Shown: positions 31,032-43,996 of the stretch, one piece after another
Layout of the letters: each line of letters opens with the position of its first letter
Numbering within the stretch: position 1 is the first letter of the stretch
Assembly: GCA_037501455.1 (NCBI GenBank)
Contig: CM074863.1
Location: forward strand, 15,620,001-15,684,000
Direction of reading: 5' to 3'
DNA: 64,000 bases
DNA from: Lantana camara
Lineage: Eukaryota; Streptophyta; Magnoliopsida; Lamiales; Verbenaceae
The notes under the pieces: generated by a model
What the model was told of the DNA's origin: nothing
The model's database searches: none
Seen by the model: only the letters and a program-made list of their open reading frames with translations
Program-made: the position numbers and the translations under genes

Positions 31032-33220
31032 GGCCTCGTTTACTTCGGCTGTAACACGGAGTTGGAGCTTTTAATCCGCCCATGTCCGCCGTTTACTTTC
31101 TACATGCAAGAGCCTTAGATTGCCGTACGGGCCTGTCGTGTTTTCGCCGCCTCCATCAAACTCGAGAATTTGGCGTGTCTCAGCTGCCATGGCTTTTCCG
31201 GGGTAGGGAAATTTACCTTTCAGTCCAAGGTTTTCATTTAATTACGGAGGATTGCCATTGAATTAGGGTTCCTCCCTTTTTTCGCTTTTCCCGCTGCCGA
31301 ACTAAAACCCCAATTTCTAATTTTTGCCCTAACCCAACTACCCAAGCCATAATTTGTGTGTTGGCGACTTGGCATGAAAAAAGAGAAGGAACTGAAGTCA
31401 AGGTGCGATAATTGAGAATAGTTGCAGGTAATGTTCGTTGTCCTCAAGCTTAAATTTTGCCCAAAATTTTTCATTATTTCTTACTTAATAACCTTCTTTT
31501 ATGCAGTAGTGTTGTGTTTGTCGTAATCTTTGGTAGATTATCATCAGACCACCATTCCGATAACATCTTTCTTCTATAAGAGTTAGCAATTAATTTCGTT
31601 TATGTAGTTGGATATATGGTATTTTCAATTTATTGGGTACTGAGATAATTTACTTTTACAAATTTTTTGAAACCCATTCGAAATTCTTTAATTTGTTTGT
31701 GGAATGTAATTTGTGTATCAGTAGTTCATGAGTACTGGAATTTGACAGATTAAAATGGTTAAGTTTTTGTATGCTACATGTCTTTCAGTTTGTTTCATTG
31801 ATGGAAAACATGTGTAGAAGATTGAATTGGTTTAGAATTAATGTGATCTTTTTCATAAATGTAGAATGGACAGTATGTTTAATGAGGAGGAGGCTTTTAT
31901 TGCTTTGGAGTTAATTCGATTTCAAGTGATTAACGTGTTGAAATATACGGTAAAGACAGGGCCACTGGACACAATGCAATGGATTGGTCTGCTGCAGCTG
32001 AGATATCCCTGTTAATCTCACGGTTGATAGAGACGAACCACACACGACATCATTCCACCAATTTACACCAAATGTTTCCCCAGATGTCGAGGTGAATCAA
32101 GCTAATTCTACAGGTTCTCAACCCATCCCCGCCACTGCAGGATCCGTAAAAAAGAAAAGAAAAAGATCGGAGAAGGCAAGTGAAGTTATCGTTGAAGCCA
32201 TAACAAATTTCTGCAATGAATCCACCGCATTGTTACGCGATGTTGCATCTAGGCTTGGGGCTGCAAAGGACACAATGAAAAGACAGGAAGATGTTTTTGA
32301 GGCTATTGGATCGCTGCCCATGTTTATCGACATTCAAGACCACATCAACGTCTCAAATATGCTTGTAAACAACCCAACTCAGTTTAAAATGTTTATTGGG
32401 ATGAATATTGCTGCCCGACAGGTGATAGTGCAAATGGCTATTGATGGTAAGCTGCGGTAATTGTCATTGTCTGTGGAACAATTATGATTTTCTATTCACT
32501 GTTTGAATTATGAAGTATTACTCCTGCTGTTTATAATAGTCCATGGTATTTTGGCTTTTTGGTTTCAAAAGACAACATTGGAACAAATTGTTGTGCTCCT
32601 GGAAAAGTTTGGTGTAGTGGTGGAAGCTTTACTAATGTTTGTGGAACTGGTCAGGCGTTTTGTGCACTGTATAGTTATGTGGTGTTTTGTTGCTACCCTA
32701 TTGATGTTAAATAGTCTTGTGTATTGAATTATAAGCTTCTGGAGGGATCCTGTTGTCATTCATATGTATGAATTGTGTATCATTTTAAGTTTCGTACACC
32801 TCTGTTTGAATAGATTTACTGAATTCCAATTCATGTTGATTGAGGATATTTGTTTTCAGTACAGGTGAATTTTCAGGTTTTAGAGATGATGGATTTCTTT
32901 GTGATAAATCTTTACAGCCTCAAACAGGAAGGTCCTTGAAACGAAGTGAACCCTAAACGCACACTTGGAGATCTGAAGCTTTCACCAATTTTGTTGATCT
33001 TTTGGGGTAGCTGAAGTCATTAAAATCTATACTAGAATCAAGGGCATGATGGTAATTCGCACATTAACATACATTATTTACTATAAAAAGTAAACAATAA
33101 AATAAATAAACTGTCAAAACCATATTAAAAAGTAAACAAGGGTTATTAGAGTTTAGTTTAACTAATCTAACCCCTTATATCATGACCTCCGAAATCATGA
33201 TTAGCGAAGTAAACGAGACC
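31032..33220 (+). mobile_element. PIF/Harbinger deletion derivative, 2.2 kb
   Basis: Terminal inverted repeats GGCCTCGTTTACTTCG (31032) and, reversed, GGTCTCGTTTACTTCG (ending 33220) differ at one base and are flanked by TAA on both sides (31029-31031 and 33221-33223). TIR and TAA target duplication are diagnostic of PIF/Harbinger. The inside contains remnants of coding sequence (31866-32460) but no complete DDE nuclease, so movement would need a helper. Confidence 0.85.
31866..32460 (+). pseudogene. Remnant ORFs of a PIF/Harbinger element
   Basis: At 31866 an ATG opens a short frame (MDSMFNEEEAFIALELIRF) that resembles the start of a Harbinger-type nuclease and stops soon after. From 32092 an open frame of 122 codons encodes a basic KKKRKR segment followed by a helical C-terminal part (VIVEAITNFCNESTALLRDV... 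to DGKLR). This resembles the C-terminal end of the Myb/SANT-like partner protein of these elements; its DNA-binding domain is missing. The juxtaposition suggests that a large internal deletion joined the two genes. Recognition of the family rests on pattern and on the surrounding TIRs. Confidence 0.55.
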
Positions 33221-33844
33221 TAACTAGTGCAGAGTGCTTTTGTTTTCGATTTTATTTTCAAAAAATATATATGATATATATTATTATTAATATACTTGTA
33301 TAAAAAATCCTAGATATAAAAAATAATTAATTTAATATATATTATATTCGGATCTTTAAAGGATCGAATTGCTTAATTTCGTATTCGCTTTATTTATTTC
33401 GAATAACTAATATTTATAATCGGATATAGTCCATCGAATTTGTTTATCAGTCGAATTTATTAAATTTCGGATCTAATTTGGATCGGGTTCGAACTAAAAT
33501 TCAATCCATTGACTGGCCTAAGAGAAATGACCGGAATGAAAAGCCATCGGATTTTTTCATTGAAAATATCAATTTGGTCCTTTCACTTTTGTCTAATTAC
33601 CTTTCAATTTTTCCGGGATTAATAATTAATTTGGAAAACCAAATCCAGTGAGGGTGACTCAAATATATTCATAGGTTTAAATTTTTGTTGAAGTATGGGG
33701 TCCAAACTCCAAATATATTCATTAGGCCCAGAGGCCTAACTAATATAAATCCATGTGACCCAAACTTCTAATTAAACAAGTCCAAGCTTATGTGACCCAA
33801 CCCATGAACCTAGGGCAATACCCTATCAACTATGATACACATAT

Positions 33845-33970
33845 ATAGATACGAATTACGATGACATAGAATTTTCTTTAAATTTCACACCTGAGAAGTG
33901 TCGGACACACGATACGACACAACATAACAAAATTATATTTTCAAAAATATCGATGCATCATAGCCTATAG
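33845..33970. repeat. Dispersed A+T-rich repeat, copy 4 (inverted)
   Basis: In reverse orientation it carries the shared ACACGATACGACACAA core, with the tail ATCGATGCATCATAGCC. Confidence 0.5.
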
Positions 33971-34544
33971 ATTAAGTTGGATGTCTCAAGACATAATGTA
34001 TATATGAACACTTATTATAACAAAATATTATCTATTAAATTGTATTGTGTAAGATATTTACGTGGGATAATATATATGACACTTATCTAATAATAAATTT
34101 TGTAATAAAAACATAGGGTGTTACGCTTATATCAACGTGTCACATACAATGTATGTGTATCATGGGTCTAAAGCTAAGGTGTAAATAGGAATGATTCCCA
34201 TCTTAAGAACATAACTTATTAAGGAAACTCTCTTTTTCTTCTTGGTTGTAAATTAAAGGAACCTTATTCTATCATCTTTGTTTCCTTTGTTTTTTTTAAT
34301 GTATTCCTCCTTAAGTATCCTCCAAATTTGCAATATCAGCTTTCTTAGGTGTTAAAGAGCTCCTTTAGAATCACCTTTTTTTTTTTATGACCAAATTATC
34401 CACAACGATGATTAATTCTCTTATTAAATTATAGATATTTTAAAGTGTGAAATAATTATCCATGGAATGTAAAAATATTTCACGTCAAAATAAGAGTCAA
34501 ACTCCTTACATTTAGTGCAGAGCTCTAATACACTGATAATTTAA

Positions 34545-34690
34545 AAATATTGTTTTGTCATATCGTGTCGTATTAAACATTTATTTGAGGCATTATGTTA
34601 GGTACTTTTTATGTGAAAAATTATATTTTCATATCCGTATTATACTGTTTACGTGTCGTCGTGTTTGTATTCGTACATTATAGATGTAGA
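34545..34690. repeat. Dispersed A+T-rich repeat, copy 5
   Basis: This copy has the core ATATTGTTTTGTCATATCGTG, the middle TATGTGAAAAATTATATTTT and the tail GTATTCGTACATTATAG. Confidence 0.5.
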
Positions 34691-35414
34691 GTGAATTAAA
34701 CCTTAATTATATTAATAGGATATCTTAACCTAACATTAACTAATAGGAGTTATATATTTTACTTATATAAGCAAAACAGAAACTCTAAAGTAAAAGAGGA
34801 TGAGATTAGCGATTAGAAGGTCATATAATCGGGTGAAAAGTAACTTGTTCATTCATAAATAAATATTAGAAATTTGGATCTCAATTTTAAATATTCAATA
34901 ATTTTAAATTTTCTTGACTAACTTTTTCGATCTAAGATAAGATGCCACACAATCCTAGTTAAGAAAAAGTTATTTGTTATTCCATGTTTTACATTCTAAT
35001 TTGTCATCCTTTTTCGTTAATGACATCTTTTATAAAGTTTATCAACCAAAAATGAAATAAAAATAATCCTGGATAAAGTGGAATATATGCCGGCATACAG
35101 TCCACTAATAGTAAGTAAATTTTATTAATGTTTAATTTGTCATTCGTTAAACTGATAAAATCTACGAATATTGAAATTATATAAAAAAAAGAAACAATTC
35201 CTTAATGTAAATTATACGTAGTAATGGAGAAGGAACAACTAAATTGGAAACCCAGATCTTTAATTAAATAGATTAATGAGACGATATTTAATCCAAAAAA
35301 TAAGGGCACCATAAACTAATTTCTTTTTTAAGGTAATGTTTTATCGAATTAGGTTTTATATGTGATTATAATTATAATTACTAATCAAAATAGAAAGTAG
35401 TTCACTTTTGATTT

Positions 35415-35560
35415 ATAATGCACGAATACGAATATAATGATACAAAAAAACGACGATATGCATTTTTATTTTTTAAATTTCTCAGGTGAAAATATCGAAT
35501 ACGATGTTCAATATGAATATTCGAAATAATACAATATAATAAAATAATATTTTAAAATTT
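35415..35560. repeat. Dispersed A+T-rich repeat, copy 6 (inverted)
   Basis: In reverse orientation it reads from TATAATGCACGAATACG to ATACAATATAATAAAATAAT, the complement of the shared core. Confidence 0.5.
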
Positions 35561-36046
35561 TTAACTCATGACACAAAAAATTTTCAAGTACTATAAAGTT
35601 TGTAACTACTTCATAAATAACAGTATTAAATGACAAATAGCACCCACTCCGTAAAGTCATTTGTCGGATTCACAAAGAGAAAACAGAGAATTAAAATGAG
35701 TAAATGCAGAATTGAAGAAACGATTGCGTTCTCTATAGTTCACTTCTTCTTTAATTACATTCAATTTGTAATTATTCTTTTATAGTCTTACTACTTGATT
35801 TTGTCTTATAATTCCGTAAGTCTAAACAATTATATATTTTTCTCTATTTTGAAATTTTACAACAAATTGTCATCTAATATAACAATAGTTGCTCGTTCGC
35901 GGTTAATATAGGTACAACTAGAAAATTGCGAGAAAAAAGAAAAAGAACTAACTATGATATAAATCATTTTTTAATATTTATAAAAAAAATATAAGTGAGA
36001 TGAAGATTATGGGATAAAATAAATAATTTTAACATCTTTATAAAAT

Positions 36047-36122
36047 TATATATATATATTCTTTTTAATTAATTGAGAATTTCCTCTAAATTTTTGTTAT
36101 TTCATGATGATCACGCCTGAAT
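36047..36122. repeat. 76-bp direct repeat, left of Gypsy-A
   Basis: This segment, from an AT run to CACGCCTGAAT, is repeated at 56332-56407 with a single substitution. The Gypsy-A insertion sits between the two copies, in an AT run. Confidence 0.9.
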
Positions 36123-36130
36123 ATATATAT

Positions 36131-36664
36131 TGATGGGGTCAAAACACGCTTGTCCTCATCTTGGCACGTGGCACCTTAGGATGATGGCACTTGCTTCTCT
36201 AAGATTACATCAGACATATACGAGCGCTCAAACCTTCGAGCGCTGGCATCCCGCAAGGACACGCGTCAACTCTGCTATGGATACACGTGCATCAACAGCT
36301 TTTGCTCTTACCGCTCTTCCACAAGCGTCGTTGGTACTGCATGACTAGTACCTCAATCAATCTAAGCGAGCCTTCTTCGAGCGCTACATTCCCTCGGAGA
36401 GGCTCCCGCTTCAATCTCTTACAACAAGCTCCAGCCCTCATCCCCTAGCGGATATCTTGGCCTCCAAGGCTTCTGGCTGTCACGAGCGTGCTCTTAAGCC
36501 CTCGTTACCAACCTCCCAAACGGCTCTCTGACACATCGTACATGCCCGCGAACCTGTCCCTATTGCCAACACTAACTCTTAGCAGCTTTTGCAGAAGATT
36601 CCTCTTAGGTTTCTCTCTCACAGCGCCACGTGTTAGGGCAACATTCGGCCAGGACCACATGGGG
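36131..36664 (+). repeat. 5' LTR of Gypsy-A, first part
   Basis: This 534-bp part matches 55488 onwards with about nine substitutions. It is broken after TGGGG (36660-36664), the Gypsy-B target site. Confidence 0.92.
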
Positions 36665-39332
36665 TGTAACGCCCCGGTTCCGGATGAACAGGTAAGCACG
36701 CCACGTGTGCGTTTTGAGCGTAGGATTTTATTTTCTTTCTTTAATTTCATACTATTTTACGTGGCATCTCATAATTTTACAAAAATTCATGAAACATTAT
36801 TTATATCAATTCTTTGAATTCATATCATTGAAAATATTATTTCATGACACGGAAAATATTTATTGCATGAAACAAGTACCGAGAGTGTTTTAAATTACCA
36901 AATTGACCCTAGTTGAATGTTTCTTTAAAATTCTAGGGATTTAATTGCATAATCTTCTAAGGACCTAATTGATCATATTTTAAAACTATGTACACTCAAT
37001 TGCATACTCTCATGAGTTAGAGGATTAATTGGCAAATTGACACATTTCACACATTTCAAAAATGGGTTTTACGTAATGCATCTCCAAGCTTCTTTCTTGA
37101 TCATTTCTAGCAAAAATTTCCCAACAACTTTGCTTCCTCATTCTCGGTTCTTCAAGGAAAAGGGAAGAAGTGAATTTTCATTCAATCATCAAGATTTCAA
37201 GAAATATTTCAAGGATTTGGGAGTTCATCATCATCATCATCCATCTTCTTCATTTCTTTCATCTTCAAGGTTGGTGTTTGCAAGAATGGTTGAGTTTGAT
37301 CATATTTGGCATGACTAGGGTTTGAGTTTGATGTGCTAGTTGGTTTATTGGTAGAGGGAAACATGAATATGTGATCATATATTAAATTATGACATGATTT
37401 ATGGCTTGAATCTTTGGAATATTGAGCATGAATGATCAAGTTGTGATCATGAGCATGAGGCATGAATTCTTGATGATCTTGTGTGATTTGAGTGTTTAAA
37501 TGCTAGGATATCATTTCTTGAACTTATATGTATCATATTTCCAGAAAATACATGCTTGTGTTGAGCAAAATAGATTTTTGGTGCTTGCTTTGTTGTTTCC
37601 CGTAGCCTTCCCCTGTTTTTGCTCTGCTTCTGTATTTTGCAGAAACAGGGAACGACCGTTCCCAGCCTCAAGGCATTGCGGGAACGGGCGTTCCCACCTT
37701 TCAAATGAAAATAGGCGGCCGACTGCGGGAACGGCCGTTCCCATTTTGGCCTTGGAGCCGGAAGGGCCGTTCCCAGCTAGGCGCGTTTTTAAAAATGAAA
37801 AACGTTGGCGCGCTTTGGGGGTTGCTTGGGAACGACCGTTCCCATTTTCCAAAGGGGTCCGGAACGGCCGTTCCCACCTGGCTTGCAGTGCAAAATTCAC
37901 TGCATAAAATTACGAAAATGACCCCTCGATCCAACGACTTCTTTGACCCCGAATTGCTATAATATGTGTTAATATGAAGTGAAACAACATGTTATCATGC
38001 CACATTGTATTTTCATGGTCGTCTCGACACATTTCTGCCGTTCGTCACATTTTGTCCATTTTAGGTCATGTCTCACGAATGTACATCGTATTTGCACAGG
38101 TCACGAGGGCGTGGACAGGGAGCAAGCTCCTTAGAACACTCATTTATTGTATTTTGCAAGAAAAGGTGAGGTTTTAGGTTATGTATATAGAACCCTACCA
38201 CCCTTGTGTGCTATTTCGGCCAAAATATACTATATTTATAAATGATTTCAAAGCCATGAATATTTCAAGCAAGCAAGTCATGATTTCAAGCATGTTTGGC
38301 GAGTACATGATTGCACGTGGGCCCGAGGGTAATTCTTGAGCCAACCGGGAAAGCAAGGGCTGACGGGTAACTCCTGAATTATCCTCACATTGTTGGGATC
38401 ACCCCCGAAGCCACTAGGAGATTAGTGGTGGAAGGAGTTCCGTGTCTAGAGGGTCATGTCCTCTACACACACCATGTCGTGGATAGTCGAGCCTTGCAAA
38501 CTCGCTATCAACCGGAGGAAGAAGGAGACTGGGGATTAATCCGGCACGTCGGGTTATCCTCGGGTTATTGCATGATTTCAAGCATGAAATTGTTTATGTG
38601 AGCACTAAATGAATTGCATGACCACGTATTTATCAAGTAAGCAAGCATGATCACGTATTGTTCACGATTAGGAGTTCGGTTGGAGATTTGCCCTTGCTCG
38701 CCACGGCCACATGTTCATGACATTGACAAGCATGAACAAATAAACGTGTTAAAATGATTGGTTGTAATCTCGGGCAAAGATTAAGTTTCTTGAATTATAT
38801 ATTCCTTTCATTTCCAAAGTCTCCACCCGAGGCTACAACTTGCATGTGACGTGTGATATATATATTATTGCCCCTCACTCAGTCTTCGGTAGACTGATAC
38901 TTCACTTTTCAGGTACTTGAGCGCTGGGTCGTGCTAGGCGGGTGTCCGGTCGAGTTTTGCATTTTCACGAGTCTAACACCGTAACTTCATGTATAGTACT
39001 TTTGGGACATTTCATGTTATTGATCGTTATTAGTATTTTTGGAATACTGGGTTATGTATATTATTAAGAGATGATAATGTATTGATAGTTAAGTTGGTAC
39101 CTATATGTATCTATTCAATAAATATGGTACCTATATGTATGAATGATTTTATTGCTTCCGCTTTCATTATCTTGTTTGCTCTGGTCTTGTTGGGGAGAGT
39201 GTCCCGCCTAGCTCGTCATTTTATTTGTCACCCGTTCGCTATAGTTTTGGTTTATGTATGGATTTTCCATTTCATACGTGGATCGAGGCTATAGTGCGGG
39301 GGATGTGGTGCCCTGGGGGTTAGGGTGCTACA
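36665..39332 (+). repeat. 5' LTR of Gypsy-B, 2668 bp
   Basis: It is 32 bp longer than the 3' LTR because it keeps one more palindrome unit. About 15 other single-base differences separate the two copies. Confidence 0.95.
37648..37875. repeat. Array of GGGAACG palindromes in the Gypsy-B LTR
   Basis: Near-perfect palindromes of the form GGGAACGNCCGTTCCC lie at 37648-37663, 37680-37695, 37727-37742, 37760-37774 (degenerate left arm), 37828-37843 and 37861-37875. The 3' LTR has the same array from 44980 with one unit missing. Translations of this region read alike on both strands (GNGRS and ERPFP patterns), so its open frames are artefacts. It could be a set of binding sites or hairpins in the LTR. 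Confidence 0.9.
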
Positions 39333-39340
39333 TCTACAGG

Positions 39341-39354
39341 TGGTATCAGAGCCC
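39341..39354 (+). other. Primer binding site of Gypsy-B (initiator tRNA-Met)
   Basis: TGGTATCAGAGCCC lies eight bases after the end of the 5' LTR and is complementary to the 3' end of initiator tRNA-Met. Confidence 0.9.
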
Positions 39355-39588
39355 GGTTGCAATAACCGAGGTTCTCGAGTCGTGTCAAGTCAGTCTAGGT
39401 CGCACGGCATAGGATTATGTGGTATATGTGAGTCTGCATTTGGTTGACTTACCTGATTTACTCATTTCTTCGCATTAATTGAGCTACTTGATCTTCCTTG
39501 AACATGTGCTACTTGATATTATGGAAATTGTATGCACACATTTGCATTTATTGATCAAGCCACGCATGTTTAGTGATCTAATTTCAGG

Positions 39589-40048
39589 ATGGAGCACGAC
39601 AGACGTTCCAGTGACCGATCCTCGAGGCACAGGCACCATCGCCGTCGATATCATCGCCGCGAGAGATCACCACCTCCTCCGCCTGCTCAGGCACAGCCCC
39701 AGGATTTTATGAACGTGGTAGTGGGGCTAATCGATCAGAGGCTGGAGGAACCCTCCAGTAGCACCTCCGGAGAACCCCATTTCTGCCATTTTACGAGAGT
39801 TTCAGAACCAGCGTCCCCCGAAGTTCTATAAGGGAGACGATATACAGGCAGAGATGTGGCTAAAAGAGATTGAAAGGATTTGGCAGCTTATCCCTTGTGA
39901 CAGTCAGGAGAAGGCTCGCTGTACACTTACTCTTATTCAGGGCGAGGCCTATTCTTGGTGGGAAAGCACACAGATTGTTTTGGAGGCAGGTCTATGGGTC
40001 AGTATATCGCCGAGTTCGAGAGACTTTCTCGCTATGCACCCAACATAG
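39589..40048 (+). pseudogene. Gypsy-B gag, N-terminal part, broken
   Basis: The gag starts with a basic, His/Arg-rich stretch (MEHDRRSSDRSSRHRHH) at 39589. Coding sense leaves this frame near 39780 and continues in another (FYKGDDIQAEMWLKEIERIW from about 39818), typical of chromovirus gag. It breaks again near 39965-39990, where the expected stretch after AYSWWES is missing. Text resumes in the first frame at [14 protein letters not shown]. So gag has one frameshift and an internal deletion with a second frame change. Confidence 0.8.
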
Positions 40049-43000
40049 CGAATGATGACTTTCACAAGGCGATGCAGTTCGTCCAAGGACTCAGATCGGA
40101 GATTCAGGATGCCCTGAAAGCAGCTAATACGAGCACCTGGGCAAAAGCTACCACTAAGGCCCTAAAAGTTGAGGATTCGGATATTGCTAGGAAAGCTACT
40201 TCGCGGACTGGACAGGCTTCGGGCTCGAGAGCAGGTCAGGGATCGAGCTCAGGGAAGAGGCCGATGATTTACTCTGCACCTCCAGCTCAGAAGAACCCCG
40301 GGAAGAAGCTTAAGGCGACAGGGCCATTACCGAGAGGTCCGAGAGCTCCAGCACCACCCCAGCCTCCTCAGAGACCGGGCTGCAGATGGTGTGGACTTCC
40401 TACACATACCTACGACAACTGCAGGCGCCGGTTAGGTTTGTGTTTGATTTGCGGGAGTGACGAGCACATGGTTGACGGCTGTCCGGATCGTCAGGATCCA
40501 CCACCTGCAGGACAGAGGCCACTGGTGAGAGCTCGGGCTTATGCACTCGCTGGAGAGGAGCAGGATGCAGAGATAGACCCCGCCGCAGTAGTTGAAGGTA
40601 TTATTTGCATCCATGGCACGAACATCCATACATTATTTGATCCAGGAGCTACACACTCCTTTCTTGTGCACTCTATTGCTATTACTTTGTCTTTGCCTGC
40701 TATGTGTACTTCTGTGCGCTATCTAGTTAGTACTCCTTTCGGTAGTAGGCGAGAGACGGATCAGGTTTACAGGGATGTTCCAGTGGTGATTGAAGGCCGG
40801 GAGTTTCTGACAGATTTCATTGTTATGCCGATGGAGAGATACAGAGCTATATTGGGGATGGAATGGTTATACAGGCATTGTGCTACCGTAGATTACCGGG
40901 CTAAGAAGGTTCAGTTGGGTTCAGAGGTTACTACGGGTTGTACTTCAAAGACCGTACCCCTACTTTCGTTTTCAGAGGCTCAGAGATTAGTCAGAGACGT
41001 GGCTACAGGGTTCATTGCCTATATTCTGAACAAGCCAAAAGATCAGGTGAAATTAGAGGACACCGAAGTGGTAAAGGAATTTCCCGAGGTATTCCCAGAA
41101 AAATTGGATTCCTTGCCTCCTGAACGAGAGATTGAATTTGTGATCGATCTTTTTCCGAATGCTGAGCCGTATTCAAAGACTCCTTACCGGATGGCTCCAG
41201 CTGAATTAAAAGAATTAAAAGTTCAGCTGGAAGCATTGTTGGAAGTTGGGTACATTCGACCGAGTTCTTCGCCTTGGGGAGCACCAGTTTTATTTGTAAA
41301 GAAAAAGGACGGGACTTTAAGAATGTGTATCGATTACAGGGAGTTGAACCGGATGACTATCAAGAACAAGTATCCCCTCCCACATATCGAGGAGTTATTC
41401 GATATACTTCAGGGTTCCAAAGTTTATTCGAAATTGGATTTAAGACAGGGATACTATCAGCTGCGAATCCGAGCAGAGGATATTCCTAAGACAGGATTCA
41501 ATACTCGGTACGGGCACTACGAGTTCGTGGTTATGCCATTTGGATTAACTAACGCCCCTGCAGCTTTTATGGATATGATGCATCGGATATTCAGGCCTTT
41601 CCTCGACAAGTTTGTGGTGATTTTTATTGATGATATTTTGGTTTTCTCAAAATCAGTCGAGGAGCACGCGAGACATCTCTGGCTCGTTCTTCAGACTCTA
41701 AAAGAGCGTCAGTTGTTTGCTAAGTTCAGTAAGTGTGAATTTTGGATCGATCGGGTTTCCTTTTTGGGACATGTGATTTCAGGAAAAGGGTTGGAAGTCG
41801 ATCCCTCGAAAATCGAGGCCGTGCTCAAATGGGAGAAACCAAAGAATGCCTCGGAAATTAGAAGCTTCTTGGGATTGGCCGGTTATTATAGAATATTTGT
41901 TCAGGACTTCTCCAAGATTGCAGCGCCGTTAACCCGATTGACAAAGAAGGATGTTAAGTTTGTCTGGGACGAGAAGTGTGATCAAAGCTTTAATTTTCTG
42001 AAAGAAAAGTTAGTCTCAGCTCCGGTATTAACTTTACCCGAGGGTTCAGAGGGATATGCAGTGTACACCGATGCTTCTAAAGAAGGCTTAGGTTGTGTTT
42101 TGACTCAGAAAGGAAAAGTGATCGACTATGCTTCTCGGAAGCTAAAGGAATATGAAAGGAATTATCCAACACACGACCTAGAGCTTGCAGCCGTGATCTT
42201 TGCTCTCGGGAAATAGAGACATTATCTTTACGGGACTTCCTTTGAGATTTTTACCGATCACAAGAGCCTTCAGTATTTGTTCACACAGAAATAGTTGAAC
42301 ATGAGGCAACGACGATGGATGGAAAAGCTAGAGGATTATGATTGTACAATTAAATACCATCCTGGGAAAGCAAATGTGGTCGCCGATGCACTTAGCAGAA
42401 AGGCGAGTGTATCGAGCTTGGAAATAAAGGAAAGTGAGGAAGTTGCCCCGATTGTGTTAAAAGCTCGGGTTTCTAATATCACAATTCAGCCGGAATTAAA
42501 GTATCAGTTATTTGAGGCTCAGAATAAGGATCCGGAAGTGCAGAAGCTTACAAGTAAAGCTAAGGATGACCCAGAGAGTCCGTTTGGGTTTGATGAGACC
42601 GGGTTGCTTCGGTTTAAAAACAGAGTAGTAGTACCTGAAGAATTTAAACGAGTCCTACTTGAAGAAGCTCACAAGTCAGCTTATTCGATTCACCCAGGAG
42701 GAAATAAAATGTATAAGGATTTGAAGCAATATTACTGGTGGAACGGGATGAAAAGAGACGTGGCAGAATATGTGAAACATTGCCTGACCTGTCAAAAGGT
42801 GAAAGCTGAGCACCAAAAGCCCGCGGGACTTCTACAACCGTTACCTATTCCCGAGTGGAAGTGGGAACAAGTAACAATGGACTTTGTTTCCGGATTACCG
42901 AAGGTTAAAGGCGGGTTTGATGGAATTTGGGTAATCGTGGATAGATTTACAAAGTCTGCTCACTTTCTACCAGTCCGGATGTCTTATAAGATCCCGAAGT

Positions 43001-43959
43001 TGGCTGAAATCTATAACAGAGAGATTATTCGACTTCATGGCATTCCGGTGAGCATAGTTTCAGACCGAGACCCGAGGTTTACTTCTAAGTTGTGGCAGGA
43101 ACTACAGGCCGTCTTGGGAACGAAACTTAAGTTCAGTACAGCATTCCACCCGCAAACAGACGGTCAAACTGAAAGGTTAATCAGGTATTTGGAAGATCTT
43201 CTTCGGGCTTGCGCGATGGATTTTCAAAACTCGTGGGCAGAACAGCTTCCTTTAATCGAGTTTGCTTATAATAACAACTTTCAGGCTTCGATTGGGATGG
43301 CTCCTTACGAGTTACTTTATGGAAGAAAGTGCCGATCTCCGTTGTTCTTCGACTTGGAAGAATGGAAATGGTCAAAACAGGAAGGAGTAAAGAGAGGTGA
43401 AAGATTCGAAAGGCCTTCCAAAGTCGTTCAAGTTATGATTGAGAAAGTTCAAATGATTCAACAACGGATGAAAGCCGCGCAAGATAGGCAAAAGAGCTAC
43501 GCCGATAAGCGCCGAAGAGATCTAGAATTTGAAGTTGGTGATCGGGTATTCTTGAAGGTGTCACCAAGGAAAGGTTTCACCCGAATCGGGAAAGGAGGAA
43601 AACTTAATCCTCGCTACTTAGGTCCGTTTGAGATTCTTGAAAGAATAGGCGAGGTAGCCTATCGACTGGACCTACCACCGAGTCTTACGGGGATTCACAA
43701 CGTGTTTCATGTTTCATAATTAAGGAAATATTACCCCGATGAGACCACGATTCTCCCCGTGGAAGAAGTTGAACTGGAGCCGAATTTGACATTTATTCAG
43801 AGGCCAGTTAAAATCATGGATCGGAAATTTCAAGAGTTGAGAAACCGAAGAATTCCCATGGTTAAAGTGTTGTGGAGAAGCGACAAAACCGAAGAAGCTA
43901 CATGGGAAACAGAGGATAAAATAAAACGGTTCCACCCGGAGTTGTTCGAGCAAGACTAG
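39955..43959 (+). pseudogene. Gypsy-B gag C-terminus, protease, RT, RNase H, integrase, chromodomain
   Basis: One frame is interrupted only by stops at 42214-42216 (TAG), 42292-42294 (TAG) and 43717-43719 (TAA). In order it shows gag (QYIAEFERL), zinc knuckle cysteines ([14 protein letters not shown]), a protease site ([10 protein letters not shown]), reverse transcriptase ([16 protein letters not shown], catalytic FIDDILVFS), RNase H ([13 protein letters not shown], then the two TAG codons), integrase (HPGGNKMYKDLKQYYWW, CLTCQKVKAEH, MDFVSGLP, SDRDPRFTS, HPQTDGQTE), and after the last stop a chromodomain-like tail (VKVLWRSDKTEEATWETED). The order RT, RNase H, integrase is that of Gypsy. The chromodomain in this group is thought to guide insertion to heterochromatin. 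Confidence 0.9.
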
Positions 43960-43981
43960 AGAATCTGGGACCAGATTCTTT

Positions 43982-43996
43982 TAAGGAGGGGAGAGT
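43982..43996 (+). other. Polypurine tract of Gypsy-B
   Basis: TAAGGAGGGGAGAGT directly precedes the 3' LTR and would prime plus-strand synthesis. Confidence 0.85.

Larger units (their letters stand above)
33224..36046. other. A+T-rich intergenic DNA with dispersed repeats
   Basis: No gene is seen. Three copies of the dispersed repeat family lie here (about 33845-33970, 34545-34690 and 35415-35560). The rest lacks long open frames. Confidence 0.6.

Noticed and set aside
37500..37907. Open frames on both strands in the Gypsy-B LTR (also at 44832-45221)
   Set aside because: They are produced by the palindrome array, which reads similarly on both strands. They lie in an LTR and contain no domain.
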